64,000 nt of DNA from Adineta steineri (lineage: Eukaryota > Rotifera > Eurotatoria > Adinetida > Adinetidae). Position 1 is the first letter of the stretch. The number at the start of each line of letters is the position of its first letter. The stretch lies in assembly GCA_905250115.1 (NCBI GenBank), contig CAJNOI010000052.1:42969-106968 (forward strand), written 5' to 3'. Below the pieces are notes generated by a model. That model was not told the origin of the DNA. It saw nothing but the letters and a program-made list of their open reading frames with translations, and made no database searches. Shown here one piece after another: positions 14,392-26,769 of this stretch. Made by a program: the position numbers and the translations under genes.

Positions 14392-17300
14392 ATGAATACA
14401 TCTGGCCAACAACAAGCATCATCTACAGATAATACAACAGCTCCTCTTCCATTAACTTCTGATCTTACTGATAATAATAATTCTGAACGACTTAAACAAC
14501 ATCAAACTCAACGATTAACACAACATGTAAATGGTTTAACATCTACAACTACCACATCATCATCAACAACAAGTCCAAATACATCAAGTAGTAATGGATA
14601 TGAAGCATCATCATCCAATGGTAATACTTCTCATATACGTAATCGTCTTACATCATCATCAACACAAACAGTTTTAACCGGTTCATCTTACCCATCAAAT
14701 AATGGAAATATAAATTCTTCAAGAATATTTACAAATAGTCAAAAGGAAATTTTAAGACTTATTGGACAACATCTACAAAGTATTGGATTAAAGTAAAAGA
14801 TTTATTTTTAAAGAAGACAAAATTAAAGATTTATTTTTAGTAAAACAGTCGATATTCTTATTCATGAAAGTGGTTGTGTACTTGAACATGAACAGGCGTC
14901 AAATTTCCGTGAACTTGTTATGTCAGGAAAATGGACAGAAGTAAGATTCATAGAGAATTCTAAAAAGTTCAAAATTTCTTTATATTAAAAGCATTTATAT
15001 CATATAAATGTAGCAATTGTTCTAATGAATGAATAATAAATAGAAACCATTTGTATTCTCTCTTCAGAGTACAATACACTAAAAAAAAGAAGCTTTTTAT
15101 TCATTTTCTACTTTATTTCAAGTATCTATTGAATTTATTTTATTAAGGCTCTTGTTGCACTTGAAAAACTTAAACAATATATTGAAGAACGTGATGGCAT
15201 TCAGGTAAGCTATATTAAGCCATACAAAAACAGCCGATTCTTTTGATTTCTAATTTTGTTTTTATTTTTTTTTATAGCAAATGAAGTATTTAATACTTGA
15301 ACAGAAATATTTCGAATTAATTGAAGATAATCGAGCTATGGACGCACTTCAATGTTTAAGAAATGAAATTCAAGGTTTAAAAATACGTATTGAACGTACA
15401 CATGAACTAACAACGTATTAATATAATTAAATAGTCTTATGAAATATTGTTTTTTTTTTAATTTAGATTTCTTATGTTTAATTCAATAAAAGATATGTAT
15501 AAAGCATCTAATTGGAGTGGAAAAGGTTTTGCATCAAGACAAAATCTTATGGAAAAATTACAAAGTATAGAAATAAATAAGAAATATGTTTTTTTTGTAA
15601 AAATAATTTCTTATAGAATATCTTCCACCTGATATAATGTTACCACCAAAAAGACTTGAATCACTTTTATCCCAAGCTGTTGATTTACAACAAGAACGAT
15701 GTACATATCATGTTAAACCAGGCAAATTAACACTTGATGATGTTTCATTACTTAAAGATCATGCATGTACTAAGTATGTATTAATAATAATAAAAAAAAG
15801 TCATCTGCTCCAATATTACTCGAAAATAAAACAAATCGATTATATCCGTTAGTTTAATAAATTGACATTTAGTTCAGAAAGAAAGAAAACCTGTATTCAT
15901 GATAGATCAGAGACGAAATTATTCTGGATTTTGTACCAATTGAAATCGGTAATCGTATAAAGATGTACAGTGTATATATTAACATTTACACATTCAATAC
16001 CATTAAAAACCGCACATTTCGTAACAGTACAGTAAACTGTAATTGCACATATCTTGAAGTACGTCAGATTGATCAGTTTGACTATTAAAGAATAAAATGG
16101 TGATAAGAAATTGTGCACTAGTACTTATCATTACTTGTGAATAAGCACACATATTCGGGAAACAGGAATTTTTAACATCACTGATCTAGTTTGAACCGAT
16201 AAATATTTGTCATTACTGTATTCTCACTATAAATCCGCTCTATATCGATCTTAATTCAAATACGAACTACTAATTAAGATATTTTGAATAACTATATTCA
16301 TATATATACATCTTTTATTTAGACAAACATTCCCTTGTGTTACAATACAAACTTTGACCGAACATTCAGATGAAGTATGGTTTTGTAAATTTTCACCCGA
16401 TGGTACTAAACTTGCTACTGGTTCAAAAGATGGTTATTTACACATATACGATGTAGATATGGTGAGAAACAAAAAAATCTTTTTTTATTCCAAAATCTTT
16501 TATTAAAATCTTCTTTAGCAAACATATAAAATGAAATTACGAAAACAATTTGAAGGACATTCATTTGGAATTGGTTGTATCGCTTGGTGTCCATTTAGTC
16601 GATATATTATTGCCTGTGGAACAGATGAATGTAATGAAATATGGATTTGGGATGTTGAAGTAAGTAATTAATCTAAATAATTGATTATTATCTTTCGTTT
16701 TATTTTATTTTATTTTAGCAAGAAGAACAACGATCACGTATGAATCATTCATCAGATGATAGTTTAACTTGTGCTGCTTGGTTACCATGTGGACAACGAT
16801 TTGTATGTGGTGGATCACGTGGACAATTCTATTATTGTGTATGTTGTAGATACAAGAAAAAATAACGAACTTATTCTTTTTTTTTTGATTTAGGATATTG
16901 AAGGAAATGTTATCGATAGTTGGGAAGGTGTTCGTTTACAATGTTTACATGTCACAAATGATGGAGTTATATTAGCAGCTGATACACAAAAACGCATTAG
17001 TTCATATAAGTTTGATAGTTTAACTGATCAACAAATGTATAAATATTGATATTTATTCATTCATTTAAAAACAAAGAAATCTTTCTTTATATTTAGAATT
17101 CATGAAGATCATCCAATTATGTCATTCACTGTTAGTAAAGACGGTCGATTAGCACTTCTTAATATTGCTACGCAGGTAAATATATAACTGATATTGATTG
17201 AAAATTGATATAGTTTTATTAACTTAGTTCTTTATCTGTAATCGATAGTTAAGATATCATTTGCAATGAAAATATTCAATTACTTTTCTTAAATCAAAGA

Positions 17301-17978
17301 CAGAGCATTTTTGTTTTCACAGCAAACTGATATTTCTGTCCTGTGATATAACGGCATGTATTACCTTGAAACAAAACATTTAATCTAGAATTAAGCAATT
17401 ATTTTCAGTGAAGGTCAATGAGTAGAAATGCTTCTCGTTATTGTTTACCCTTATGTTAAATGTTCCGTTAACATTTTTAATAATACAGATCAAAAACTCC
17501 ATATTGATACGAGTAATATCTCTAAATAACGCTAATTGATAACTTTAATTTCGACAAAAATGATTATTAGCGGATTTTATCTTATAGGGTGTTCATATAT
17601 GGGATTTACATGATAAACAATTAGTTCGTAAATATCAAGGTGTAACACAAGGACATTATGTAAATCATGCAACATTCGGTGGACCAAATGAAGAATTTAT
17701 CGCAAGTGGTAGTGAAGATTCGAAAGTTTATTTATGGCATCGACGACAAGAACGTCCTATTATGGTATTTTCAGGTCATACACGTACTGTTAATTGTGTT
17801 TCATGGCATCCAACATTACCATTACTTTTTGCATCAGCATCTGATGATGCAACTATTCGAATTTGGTCGACGCCTGAACATCAAATGAAAACAGGTTGGT
17901 ATCTTTAGAATTTAAATTCATGTAAAATATTCATATTTTTCTTTAGAATCATTGTCAAGCAATGAATTATCATCTTGA
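14392..17978 (+). CDS. WDR26: WDR26 homologue, CTLH/GID E3 ligase subunit
   Basis: Thirteen exons from 14392-14792 to 17947-17978 give 636 residues (human about 661) and all junction phases agree. WDR26 is a scaffold of the CTLH (GID) ubiquitin-ligase complex in nucleus and cytoplasm. Order seen: Ser/Thr/Asn-rich N-terminus; LisH motif around residues 118-150 ([15 protein letters not shown], then [12 protein letters not shown]); CTLH region ([22 protein letters not shown]); and WD40 repeats from about 325 to 625, including [37 protein letters not shown] and [13 protein letters not shown]. The tail ends [10 protein letters not shown]. The start is uncertain: the frame stays open upstream to 14029, and SSSSDEDV with PPPKRAR at 14290-14342 may belong to the protein. 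A short out-of-frame uORF ending at 14344 overlaps that patch. Large introns lie at 15774-16322 and 17176-17587. Confidence 0.95.
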
Positions 17979-20900
17979 TAAGATTAATTTATTTATCTTA
18001 AACGCTCAGACTCTGTTTGTATATTCATTTAACATAACCTATTCTTATTCCTAGTTCTCATTGTCTTTAAGCGTTACATTTGTTTGTTTATTTGTCATTG
18101 TTGTTTATGCACACATACAAGCACATTTTTCTTTCTTTTCTGTTTTTTATCTCATTGTATAGGAAAAACATTGAAAAAAATCTTTTTCTTTTTCACTTTT
18201 TCTTTTTCTGTTTATATACATATATATATGTGAAACTAAAATACTTGGATACAGATTTGCTTTATACTAAAACCTGAACGAAAAAACAAAAACAAGTTTT
18301 GAATTTCTTTTTTTTGGATATGCCATACTATACGATTTCTTCTTCTTCTTCTTTTTTTTCTTATTTCTCTAACGTATTTTGTGCAAACATAAACACTCCT
18401 ATTTGTTTCCTTTTTTCTTTCTTTCTCTTTTTTTAAAATACTGTATTCGTGCTGTGCTGTTTCTTTGAATACGTATGCATAAAGACAACAAGAACATATA
18501 TCATTGCTCTTTTATTATAGTTGAACTATTTCACAAAAAAATATCTTGAAACTAAGTAACAGATTCAGATGGTTCAACTAAGATATGAAGCTAACTAAAT
18601 TTTCAGAAAAAAAGTTATTTGTTATTTCTCTGTTATTTATGACAATAACAATAATCTTTTTTTGTTATAGTTATTGTTGTTTATAACAGAACAATAACTT
18701 CTCACCCCTAATTTAGATAATAAATCATCAGTTACTATGAAAAGTACTTCCCAGTCGATTGCAATTCCAACTGAAAGATTGATTACTTTCAATACCAATT
18801 GTTGTTTGTTATTACCAAGTATTGAAATAGAAACACGGTCATCTACTATCAATAGTAAATAAGATATTTTTCATAAGAAAACTGTAATGAAAAATTCTCT
18901 ACAAATTTTTTATGCAATTTCATATTTAGATATACAATAATGATTATTCTCAGTTTTAATAAACGACAATTTTATCTTGTTAATTAAAACTAGGTCAAAA
19001 TATGCAATAAATATGTTTTATTTTCATCTTCTATCTATAGCTATAAATGTGGGATTTAATTATGGTCGATAGTCATAATTGTGTCGCAGATTTGTGCCCT
19101 CTTAGCACAAGCTACTATCAATCAATTGTTTATCCAGATGTGAAATCAGATTCTAATATCAACGAAACAATCTTTTGACGCGTCAAGTCAAACAACAATT
19201 GCTCTCGTGGTAGACACAACGACAGCACGTGTCATTATAACCCTTCACAAGTAATGACACTAATACGAAAAACGCTTTGATTTCTCACGAGGGAGAGTAT
19301 ATATTTAGAACTTTGCGTATCATGGGACTATCACAGTATCTTTTTAGCAATATTTTATGCGATGATGCAGAAGCATATATCTTTTCCATGTACAAAAAAT
19401 ATTTTCAAGGTAAGTTGATATTGTATTTGTCGTTTTTACTCAATACAATCGACACTTTGATTATCGCTCGGATATTGTCAAGAGCACGCATGAGATAGCG
19501 GTCAATCAATGCAGACATACATATATTGGATAGATACTGTTATTGTAAGTTGATTATTATCATACTAATTTCCTACTAATCAACTAAAAATATTCTTTTA
19601 TAATTTACGAATTAAATTAAATAATATATATAATAAAAATTATTCAATGTTATGCGATATCACTCGTATATAGACAACTGTAAGGATAAATATCGATATC
19701 CATTGTATGAATAACAACTATTGCTTTTTTTAGTAGCACTGTTTTGTCAGATAATATAACAACAGGATTGATGTATAACAGATATATATTTATCAAGCTA
19801 GGAATAACAATATCAATTACTCAAGTATGTACTATGCATGTATCCTCAACAATTGTATATCTAAACACGTTGATTTCAATGGAGAAAAAAGTCTATATTA
19901 TAATAAATAATTATTTATAGAAAAAAATATGTACTGTATAAGAATTTGATATACATAATGATCTTATTTCTTATCACTTCAATGATAAAAGCAATTTTAT
20001 AGTAAATATCATGTATCAATTAAAAACTTGATAATTGATCTCGACTTCTAACAAATAAGTTAAAAGACATATCTACTAAATGTGTCATGCTGGTGAGATA
20101 GTCAAAAATGTTATTTGTCTATCCAAGTATTCATTGATTATTTTGATGACACCAGGTGGTATTCGTCTTGTATATTTATCAAGGACACAGGATTATGATT
20201 GGATGTTGATTGCATGCATGTGTGTACTATTTATATATATATAACTGGTGTTTTTATTCAAGTTTTTGGTTGATTATGTCAAGAAAAAGATGCATCAACT
20301 TCTATTATATGTATGTGTGTGTGTGTTTTTCTATATATATATTTCTGATTCAATGAAAACGTATGTTATTATTTATATAAAAATAAAATTTTCTTAATTA
20401 TTACCATAAAAGAGTAAAAGAATGATAAGAAGTACTGTCTTAGACAAACATGTGATCCTATCTAGATAATAAATACGAAGATCATTAATCGCTTGTGCGT
20501 CATTTCTTTATTTTCATGTGTAACAGAGCTTGAAGAAACGATATAAAGAATGAGAATTCTTCGTCTTCCATATCTTATTTGACTAATTGAATGAAGATTA
20601 GTCAGAAAACATTCTCTCTGTTCTTTTGTTGAGTATTGTTTTTGAATAGCAAGGACATACTATGAAACACACATATTCTGTAATCTTTCATTCTATTCGA
20701 TTAAGTTTTAGTTCAATTATTCGTAATAACTTTTTCTTTTTTCTTTTCAATTAAAAAAAACGTTCAGTAGTAACCTTTGACTAATGATTGATTTAAATTA
20801 AATATTTACTATTAACACAAAAACCTTTACATACGATTCAATCATTATTATTCTAAACGACATTTAGAAAGAAATCAATTCTATGCATTTATAATTGTTC

Positions 20901-21420
20901 AACTAATTAAGTAAAATATATACAATTAGAACAATTATTATTATTTTTGAATAATATATAATTCGAGTAATTTTTGTATAATTGTTTTTTGACATTTCTT
21001 TATTTTGTAATGAGAATAATTCATCATTATCGATGTAGATTTATCTTTATACTTATCGTATTTCTTTTAAATCTATGTATGAAAAAAAAACGAGAATAAT
21101 TATATGCCGTTTCATCTTTTATTTTTTTTGAATATACGGCGAAGAAAACAAACTAGATTAATAGCGATCTTCCTTTTCTCTATCGTTTTTATGACAACGA
21201 GAAGAAAATAAGTCAAAGATCGAATTAGTTTTTTCTTTATTCAGAAAGTATTTATATGATGTGTCAAGGACGCATAATTATGTATAAGTCGATCAATTGA
21301 TTTATAGAAATTATTCTAGTAAAAAGAATTTGATTATGTTTTTTTTTTTAGATAAATATTAATCTAACAAAGACTTATGAAAAAAAATCGAAGAATCGAT
21401 GGTGACCAAAATTAGTATCA
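17979..21420. other. Large AT-rich intergenic region
   Basis: About 3.4 kb between WDR26 and a receptor gene. It holds poly-T tracts, a (TA)n/(TG)n patch at 20230-20345, an imperfect 34-bp-arm inverted repeat at 18621-18698, and an 8-bp-stem hairpin (gtgtcatt/aatgacac) near 19231-19260. Open frames at 18637-18852 and 19277-19498 have no family signature or splice support. No tRNA-like B box was noticed. Confidence 0.4.
18621..18698. repeat. Imperfect inverted repeat, 34-bp arms
   Basis: The left arm 18621-18654 and the reverse complement of the right arm 18665-18698 match at about 27 of 34 positions, separated by a 10-nt T-rich spacer. Both arms begin gttatt and contain ctgttat and acaataac. 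It could be a small foldback element or a chance product of AT-rich sequence. Confidence 0.6.
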
Positions 21421-23395
21421 ATGTTAGTTTGGTTTTCGCATATTTCAACATGGCTACTCATAGAAATGATAGCCACGTTAATTTTAGTCATTTTAAATAT
21501 GATTATACCTATGCTAATGATATTTTCTTCATATCGTAATATAGTAAATTTTTATTTTTCAAGTATGGCTTTATCAAGTTCATTAATTAATTCTTTATAT
21601 TTATTTTATCTTGTTCAAACACTTCGTTCAAAAACACTGTTAGATATTAATTGTCGAGCAATTTATTATTTACAAGCATCTTGTATAGTTGTACTTGGTA
21701 GGTTTCATATAAATGTAATAAAGATTGTGTTACAGTAAAAATCTATGGGTCATTTGAGCATTAATTTTCTTTGAATAGGATAGTTCGTGATAGACAAATA
21801 TATATTAATTATGCTTCATAAAACTAACTTTATCTAGATTGTTCACGTTTAATAATACGACGCGTCAATATAATCTAACTAATTTAATGAATGAAAGAAG
21901 AAACTTCTTTTATTCATTTTTATTAAAGATAATTATATAGGTATACTATCTAATAAATTTTGAATTATATGACGTCTTTAAGTTTTTATTTTATTTTTGT
22001 ATATAATACATACAAAAGATCTATTAAGATCAGAATAATTCATTCGTATCGTGATATATAGCTATGTATATAATAATTAGGAATACGACTTATATGTCTT
22101 CTACATCCTTGATTTGTTTGACATGGAACATAATTCACTACTCATGATTATAAATAGCTTCGAGCTATAATTTTCAAAAGAATAGTTATTATTCTTCAGT
22201 TTTTAAAGTACAAAAGCATAAGAAGAATTCATATGATTTAATTTTAGCTTATACCGTCGCTGCTATGCATGCAAATTTTATTTTATCATTATTTCCACCA
22301 TCAACATCTACAAAACATACATGTTTACAATCCTGTGGTCTTTCGTTACGTCGATTTTTTCGTCGATTTTGTGTTTGTCTTGTTCTTTGTATTTGGTCAC
22401 TCTCATTTACATCTACAATACCATTACTTTATACAATTGATTCAAATGAAAAAAATCCTAAACCAGTCTATTGTCCAGGTACAACACAAATCAGTTATCT
22501 GGAAGAATGGTTTAATCGTAATCGTTTTACACAAACAGTTGTATTTTATTTAATACCTTTATTAATAAGTTCATTTTTAACAATGATTGCTATGTTAAAA
22601 ATTTTATATGATTCTTTTCAATATTTATATATACGTATACGAATGTCAAGATGTTCACCATGTCGAAAAAATTTTTCTCCCTATCAACAGCAACAATCAA
22701 TACCACAATCAATGTCATTTTTACAAGCATTAGGTCTTGCCGGTAATAATAATAATACACGGAATGATAGTAATTTACCATCGACGATTGAACAATCAAT
22801 GAATGAAATAACTCCAATGTCACCATTAAATTTACCAGTACAATCCTGTGGGCGATGGCTATCATCAACATTTCTTCGTTTATTACTTATATTATCATGT
22901 TGTTTACTTGCATGTATTTATCCAATAGCTATGCGTTTTTATCTTATCTATTTTTCTGTACTTGTACCATTGGTATTTGCAGTACTTAATTATTCTTTAG
23001 GACAATTAGCAACTACACAAGAACAAGAACAACAACAACCATTAACGATGGAAAATCATCATACAACTTTAACAAATTCAGCAGGACGATCGTCTACTGC
23101 TACATACAGTTCATTAAATATTACAGCAAGTAAATCACCTCAAATAGCAACTCCACCAATAATACACGAACAAGATAATATTTCACATGAACAATTTGAA
23201 TTACAATCATCATTAATGATAAATTTATTTAATGAACCTGATGAAACATTAATTACACCATCAAGTTCATCACCACCATCAACTACACCTTCTACACGAC
23301 TTCAACAACCATCAATAAAACGAAATAAACGAAAATACTTTTCAAATCAATTATATGAAAATACTCGAAGTCTATTTACAAAATCAAATAATTAA
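21421..23395 (+). CDS. Divergent rhodopsin-like seven-helix receptor
   Basis: Two exons (21421-21697 and 22248-23395, phase-1 junction, 550-bp intron) encode 474 residues. Seven hydrophobic segments are visible: about 10-35, 43-67, 79-107, 133-156, 186-212, 299-321 and 324-346. Cys78 just before helix 3 and Cys168 in the second extracellular loop could form the class-A disulfide. A long Gln/Asn-rich third intracellular loop (213-298) and a Thr/Ser/Gln-rich cytoplasmic tail follow. Classic signatures are missing: helix 3 ends MHANFILSLF, not with DRY, and helix 7 lacks NPxxY. It is probably an orphan peptide- or odorant-type receptor of a lineage-specific expansion. Signalling through a G protein is inferred, not shown. 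It runs tail-to-tail with the next gene, about 100 bp apart. Confidence 0.8.
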
Positions 23396-23494
23396 AATAT
23401 TTCTTTCTTTTTTTTTTTTTCTTTTATATTTGCTTATATTTTATTTAGACTAGATAATCTAAATATATACATAAAAATGAAATTATTAGAATTA

Positions 23495-23938
23495 TTAATT
23501 ACCATCTGTTTCACAAAGTTCTTCTCGTGTTGTTTTAAGTCGTTGTCGTTCAAGAAAATTTTTTAATGGTACTTTTTTTCTTGTTTGTCGTCGAATATTT
23601 TCAGCTAATGTTAAATGATCTAATCGATCATAATCATTGAATATTTTTATATTGGATTGTTGTTGATTATCATCATTTTCCATTTGATTCTCTTCATCAG
23701 TTTCATAGATTTCTGTTAATGTAACAGGTTGAGTTCGAAAACGAAGACTATGACGTGAACGTGATGGTTGATTATTTTGTTGAGATGGTGGATATTCTAA
23801 TATGACTGGTGGTATTTGTTCAAAACATGTTTTGGGATATCTTTCATCAATAAAATGTTCATTATTTATGGAAGTTACAGTTGATGATGATTTAGCTTTT
23901 ATGAATGGATTTGATGTTGCAGTCGTCATCGTACTCAT
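23495..23938 (-). CDS. Small charged protein of unknown function
   Basis: A single open frame of 147 residues starting MSTMTTATSNPFIKAKSS. It is hydrophilic, with PPVILEYPPSQQNN, an acidic middle (IYETDEENQMENDDNQQQ) and a basic end (NIRRQTRKKVPLKNFLERQR). No membrane helix, signal peptide or known domain is seen. A 3' splice acceptor (ttatctag) sits at 23954-23955, 16 nt before the ATG with no nearby donor, which supports a real mRNA start, possibly trans-spliced. Codon use matches the neighbours. A disordered regulatory or scaffolding protein is the most one can say. Confidence 0.55.
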   Translation of the reverse strand: MSTMTTATSNPFIKAKSSSTVTSINNEHFIDERYPKTCFEQIPPVILEYPPSQQNNQPSRSRHSLRFRTQPVTLTEIYETDEENQMENDDNQQQSNIKIFNDYDRLDHLTLAENIRRQTRKKVPLKNFLERQRLKTTREELCETDGN

Positions 23939-23955
23939 CGAGTCAACTTAACTCT

Positions 23956-25809
23956 AGATAACAGAAAAAGAAACGAGACATTTATCTTTATATATGGTCA
24001 CATCATTTCTTCTGAGGACAAAGTTCTTACGTTTATTTGTCAATTGAATATAATATTATAAAAAAGAGATGAAAAGACAACAATAAATGAAAGGTTATTG
24101 CTGTTTTGATATGAATATCGTCTGTAGTATTTTTTTTTTGTTCTCTAGACTTGTAATTGTATGTCTCTTTTGCTATCCACTATATATATATATATATATG
24201 TACCAGGCTTACGAATAGACTAGAATATAGATCAAGGCATGTCTTAAGAAATCAGTCGACTAATAATTCTCGCCTCTCTTTTTCTTCTACAAAACTATTC
24301 ATACATCAATAATTTTCTTTCATACCGTAAAAAAAAGGAAAAACAAAGAAAAAGAAGAAAGGCCGCATAGATTAAGACAGTTTAATGTACCGGTAATCAT
24401 CTTCATTAATTTTGCTTACCGCCTTCGCATTTTCTTTACTACAATGATTATTTCCTATTATTTGCTTAAGAGATATATAATATTTTTCTTTCTCATAAAA
24501 AATGCTGACGTCTAACATACTATCACTAAAGAAGATGAGTCTTTTGATATTGAATAACTTATACGATCTATGTCGTAATCAATGTGTCCTTAGGTTTTTT
24601 TTTCTCTAGAATGTATTGCCGAATAAATACTATATATGATCTACAATTGCTTTGATATTATTGCAATACAAAAGACTGACAAACATTTGATGCCGATTAG
24701 CTTCTCCTTGAGATATACATCAGAAAATTTTCTCTAAATGAAAAAAATGATACAGCATATGGATGTAATGATAAACAATCAATATCAAATGTCATATGAT
24801 AGGAATATAAAAATAGTTACTTATTGAAAATAAACATTTTATGATATTATTAGCTTTTCTTCTACGATTAGAACTTCAAATTTAAGAGATATGTTGATTT
24901 TTCGAGTTATTTTTACCTGATAATATTGATGTTTGTTATATGTAATCAAATGTTTGAATAACACTATTTCCTAACCAATATTCATCTTCCGTATGTAGTT
25001 AAGGTCATGACTAGTGATTTATGATTGCTAAGAATAGCCTTTTTTCTATAAGATGCTCAAATTTTTTATGCTATATAAATCTAATACTCTGGAGAATCGT
25101 ACTATTTCATGATACTATTCATAGAATAGCGGCATGTTACAGAAAATGAATGTAATTTTCTAAGTTTTCTTCTCTATAATTAATTTATCTTTTGATGAAT
25201 AGATAATCTCAACTTGTGTAGATCTAACAGAATGACATAACAGAGTTATTCTTTTTTCAATTTCTTTTACAATGGAACTATTTGTCATGCTAGTTAATAA
25301 AATTAGTCATGTGCAAGGCACATAATTACTCTGTACTTGCATCTATCAAATTTAATATATAAACTATTGATAGTACCCTTGAACTGTGTTAATCAAATTT
25401 TTTAAGAATTGATAGATTACGTACATGAAACTCGATTATTGATGAAAAAAAAACCAAAGACTATTTTTTATTACGATCACAGTATAATACAGTCAAAGAT
25501 ATATTGTAGTTGTCAAAGACTTTAAAATTTACATATTTTACGTCAATATTATTAATAACCATGACATAAACAGTTGTATTGATCGTACAAAATTGAGAAA
25601 TTATATTATATTATATTACAATATATTGCATCAATCAAAATATTTCTTTGACATCACTGACATCTGTAAATGACGGCAAGGCCATTAAAAAAAAACGTAT
25701 GATTCATCAATGTATTTGACAATTAAATAAATAATGATGCAATGATTTATGTAGTATAATATAAACTGTAGATTTATAACATAAATTATCAAAATATTTT
25801 ATATTTACA
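23956..25809. other. AT-rich intergenic region
   Basis: The upstream side of both the 147-residue gene (leftwards) and the Thg1-like gene (rightwards), so it should contain two promoters. It shows a (TA)n run at about 24180-24200 and homopolymer tracts. No open frame or RNA gene can be supported. Confidence 0.4.
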
Positions 25810-26769
25810 ATGACAGATACTACAACGACTTATTCCGATGAATTATTAAATGATGAAAAATTACTTGCTAATCAAATAAAAGAATATGAAGCAACAAGTG
25901 ATCAACGACTTGATGCATCTCATCCATTTGTTGTTCGTGTTGATGGTATTTCATTTCGAAATTATACTCGTGGTTTTAGTAAACCATTTGATCAACGTAT
26001 GACACGGTCTTTTATTCGTACATCAGCTGATTTACTACAACGTTTTAGTCCATTAACAGTCTATTATGAATCAGATGAAATATCTCTTGTTTTTGATGCA
26101 TGTCCAATACTTGATTCAGCAGAAAAAAGACCTCGTGAACATATGTATTCTGGTCGTATACAAAAACTTGTATCAGTAATTGCTTCCTATACAGCAGCAA
26201 AATTTAATAAATATATTAATGAAGAAGATTGGTCCGATATAGAAAATAATCAAGTACGTGAACGTCTTGCATCACATTCAGCGTATTTTGATGGTCGTGC
26301 ATTTTCTGTACCAAATCAATTTGCTGCTATGGCATCGATTTATTGGCGTCATCGATATGATACATTAAAAAATGCAACATCAACATATGCATTAAGTTAT
26401 TATAAACAAAATGCTATTTTAGGTAAAAGTCCACATGAATTACGTGAATTAATGCAAACAGAAAAAAATTGGAATATGTTAAATGATGCACCAAAAAATA
26501 TTATCTATGGAACATTTTTAAAAAAAGAAACATATGATTTAGAATGTATTGATCGTAAAACACAACAACCTGTTATTGTTAAACGTAGTCGAATACGTAT
26601 TGGATCATTTAGTATGCAGAAATTATTATCTACAAATGAAGAAAAAATTGAATTTATCATGAGTAAATATTGGAATGGTGAAAATAGAACTTTAGCTAAT
26701 ATTGAAATACCCGATTGGTGGATGAAATATTATCGACAACCAGAAACACTAACAAATGATGATATATAA
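25810..26769 (+). CDS. Thg1-family 3'-5' nucleotidyltransferase (Thg1-like protein), intronless
   Basis: One uninterrupted 319-codon frame. Thg1 enzymes add nucleotides in the 3'-to-5' direction, classically G-1 onto tRNA-His; Thg1-like proteins repair 5'-truncated tRNAs. Metal-binding motifs of the polymerase-like palm are seen: RVDGISF with Asp45-Gly46 (compare RLDGRNF in Thg1) and YYESDEISLVFDA with Asp89-Glu90 (compare SDEYSFVF). Further on, IQKLVSVIASYTAAKFNKYI and YFDGRAFSVPN correspond to the MTHVASQFASSY and FDGR regions of the family. The ending with IPDWW is not one I know from animal THG1. The sequence departs from canonical animal THG1 (for example, no HINNLYNT box) and is closer in style to bacterial and protist Thg1-like proteins. 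With no introns among intron-rich neighbours, horizontal acquisition is a reasonable inference. Confidence 0.92.
   Translation: MTDTTTTYSDELLNDEKLLANQIKEYEATSDQRLDASHPFVVRVDGISFRNYTRGFSKPFDQRMTRSFIRTSADLLQRFSPLTVYYESDEISLVFDACPILDSAEKRPREHMYSGRIQKLVSVIASYTAAKFNKYINEEDWSDIENNQVRERLASHSAYFDGRAFSVPNQFAAMASIYWRHRYDTLKNATSTYALSYYKQNAILGKSPHELRELMQTEKNWNMLNDAPKNIIYGTFLKKETYDLECIDRKTQQPVIVKRSRIRIGSFSMQKLLSTNEEKIEFIMSKYWNGENRTLANIEIPDWWMKYYRQPETLTNDDI

Noticed and set aside
18637-18852. 71-codon minus-strand frame
   Set aside because: It overlaps the inverted repeat and has no homology signal or splice context.
19231-19260. Possible structured RNA around gtgtcatt/aatgacac
   Set aside because: An 8-bp stem with a 14-nt loop occurs readily by chance; no hammerhead core or other known motif accompanies it.
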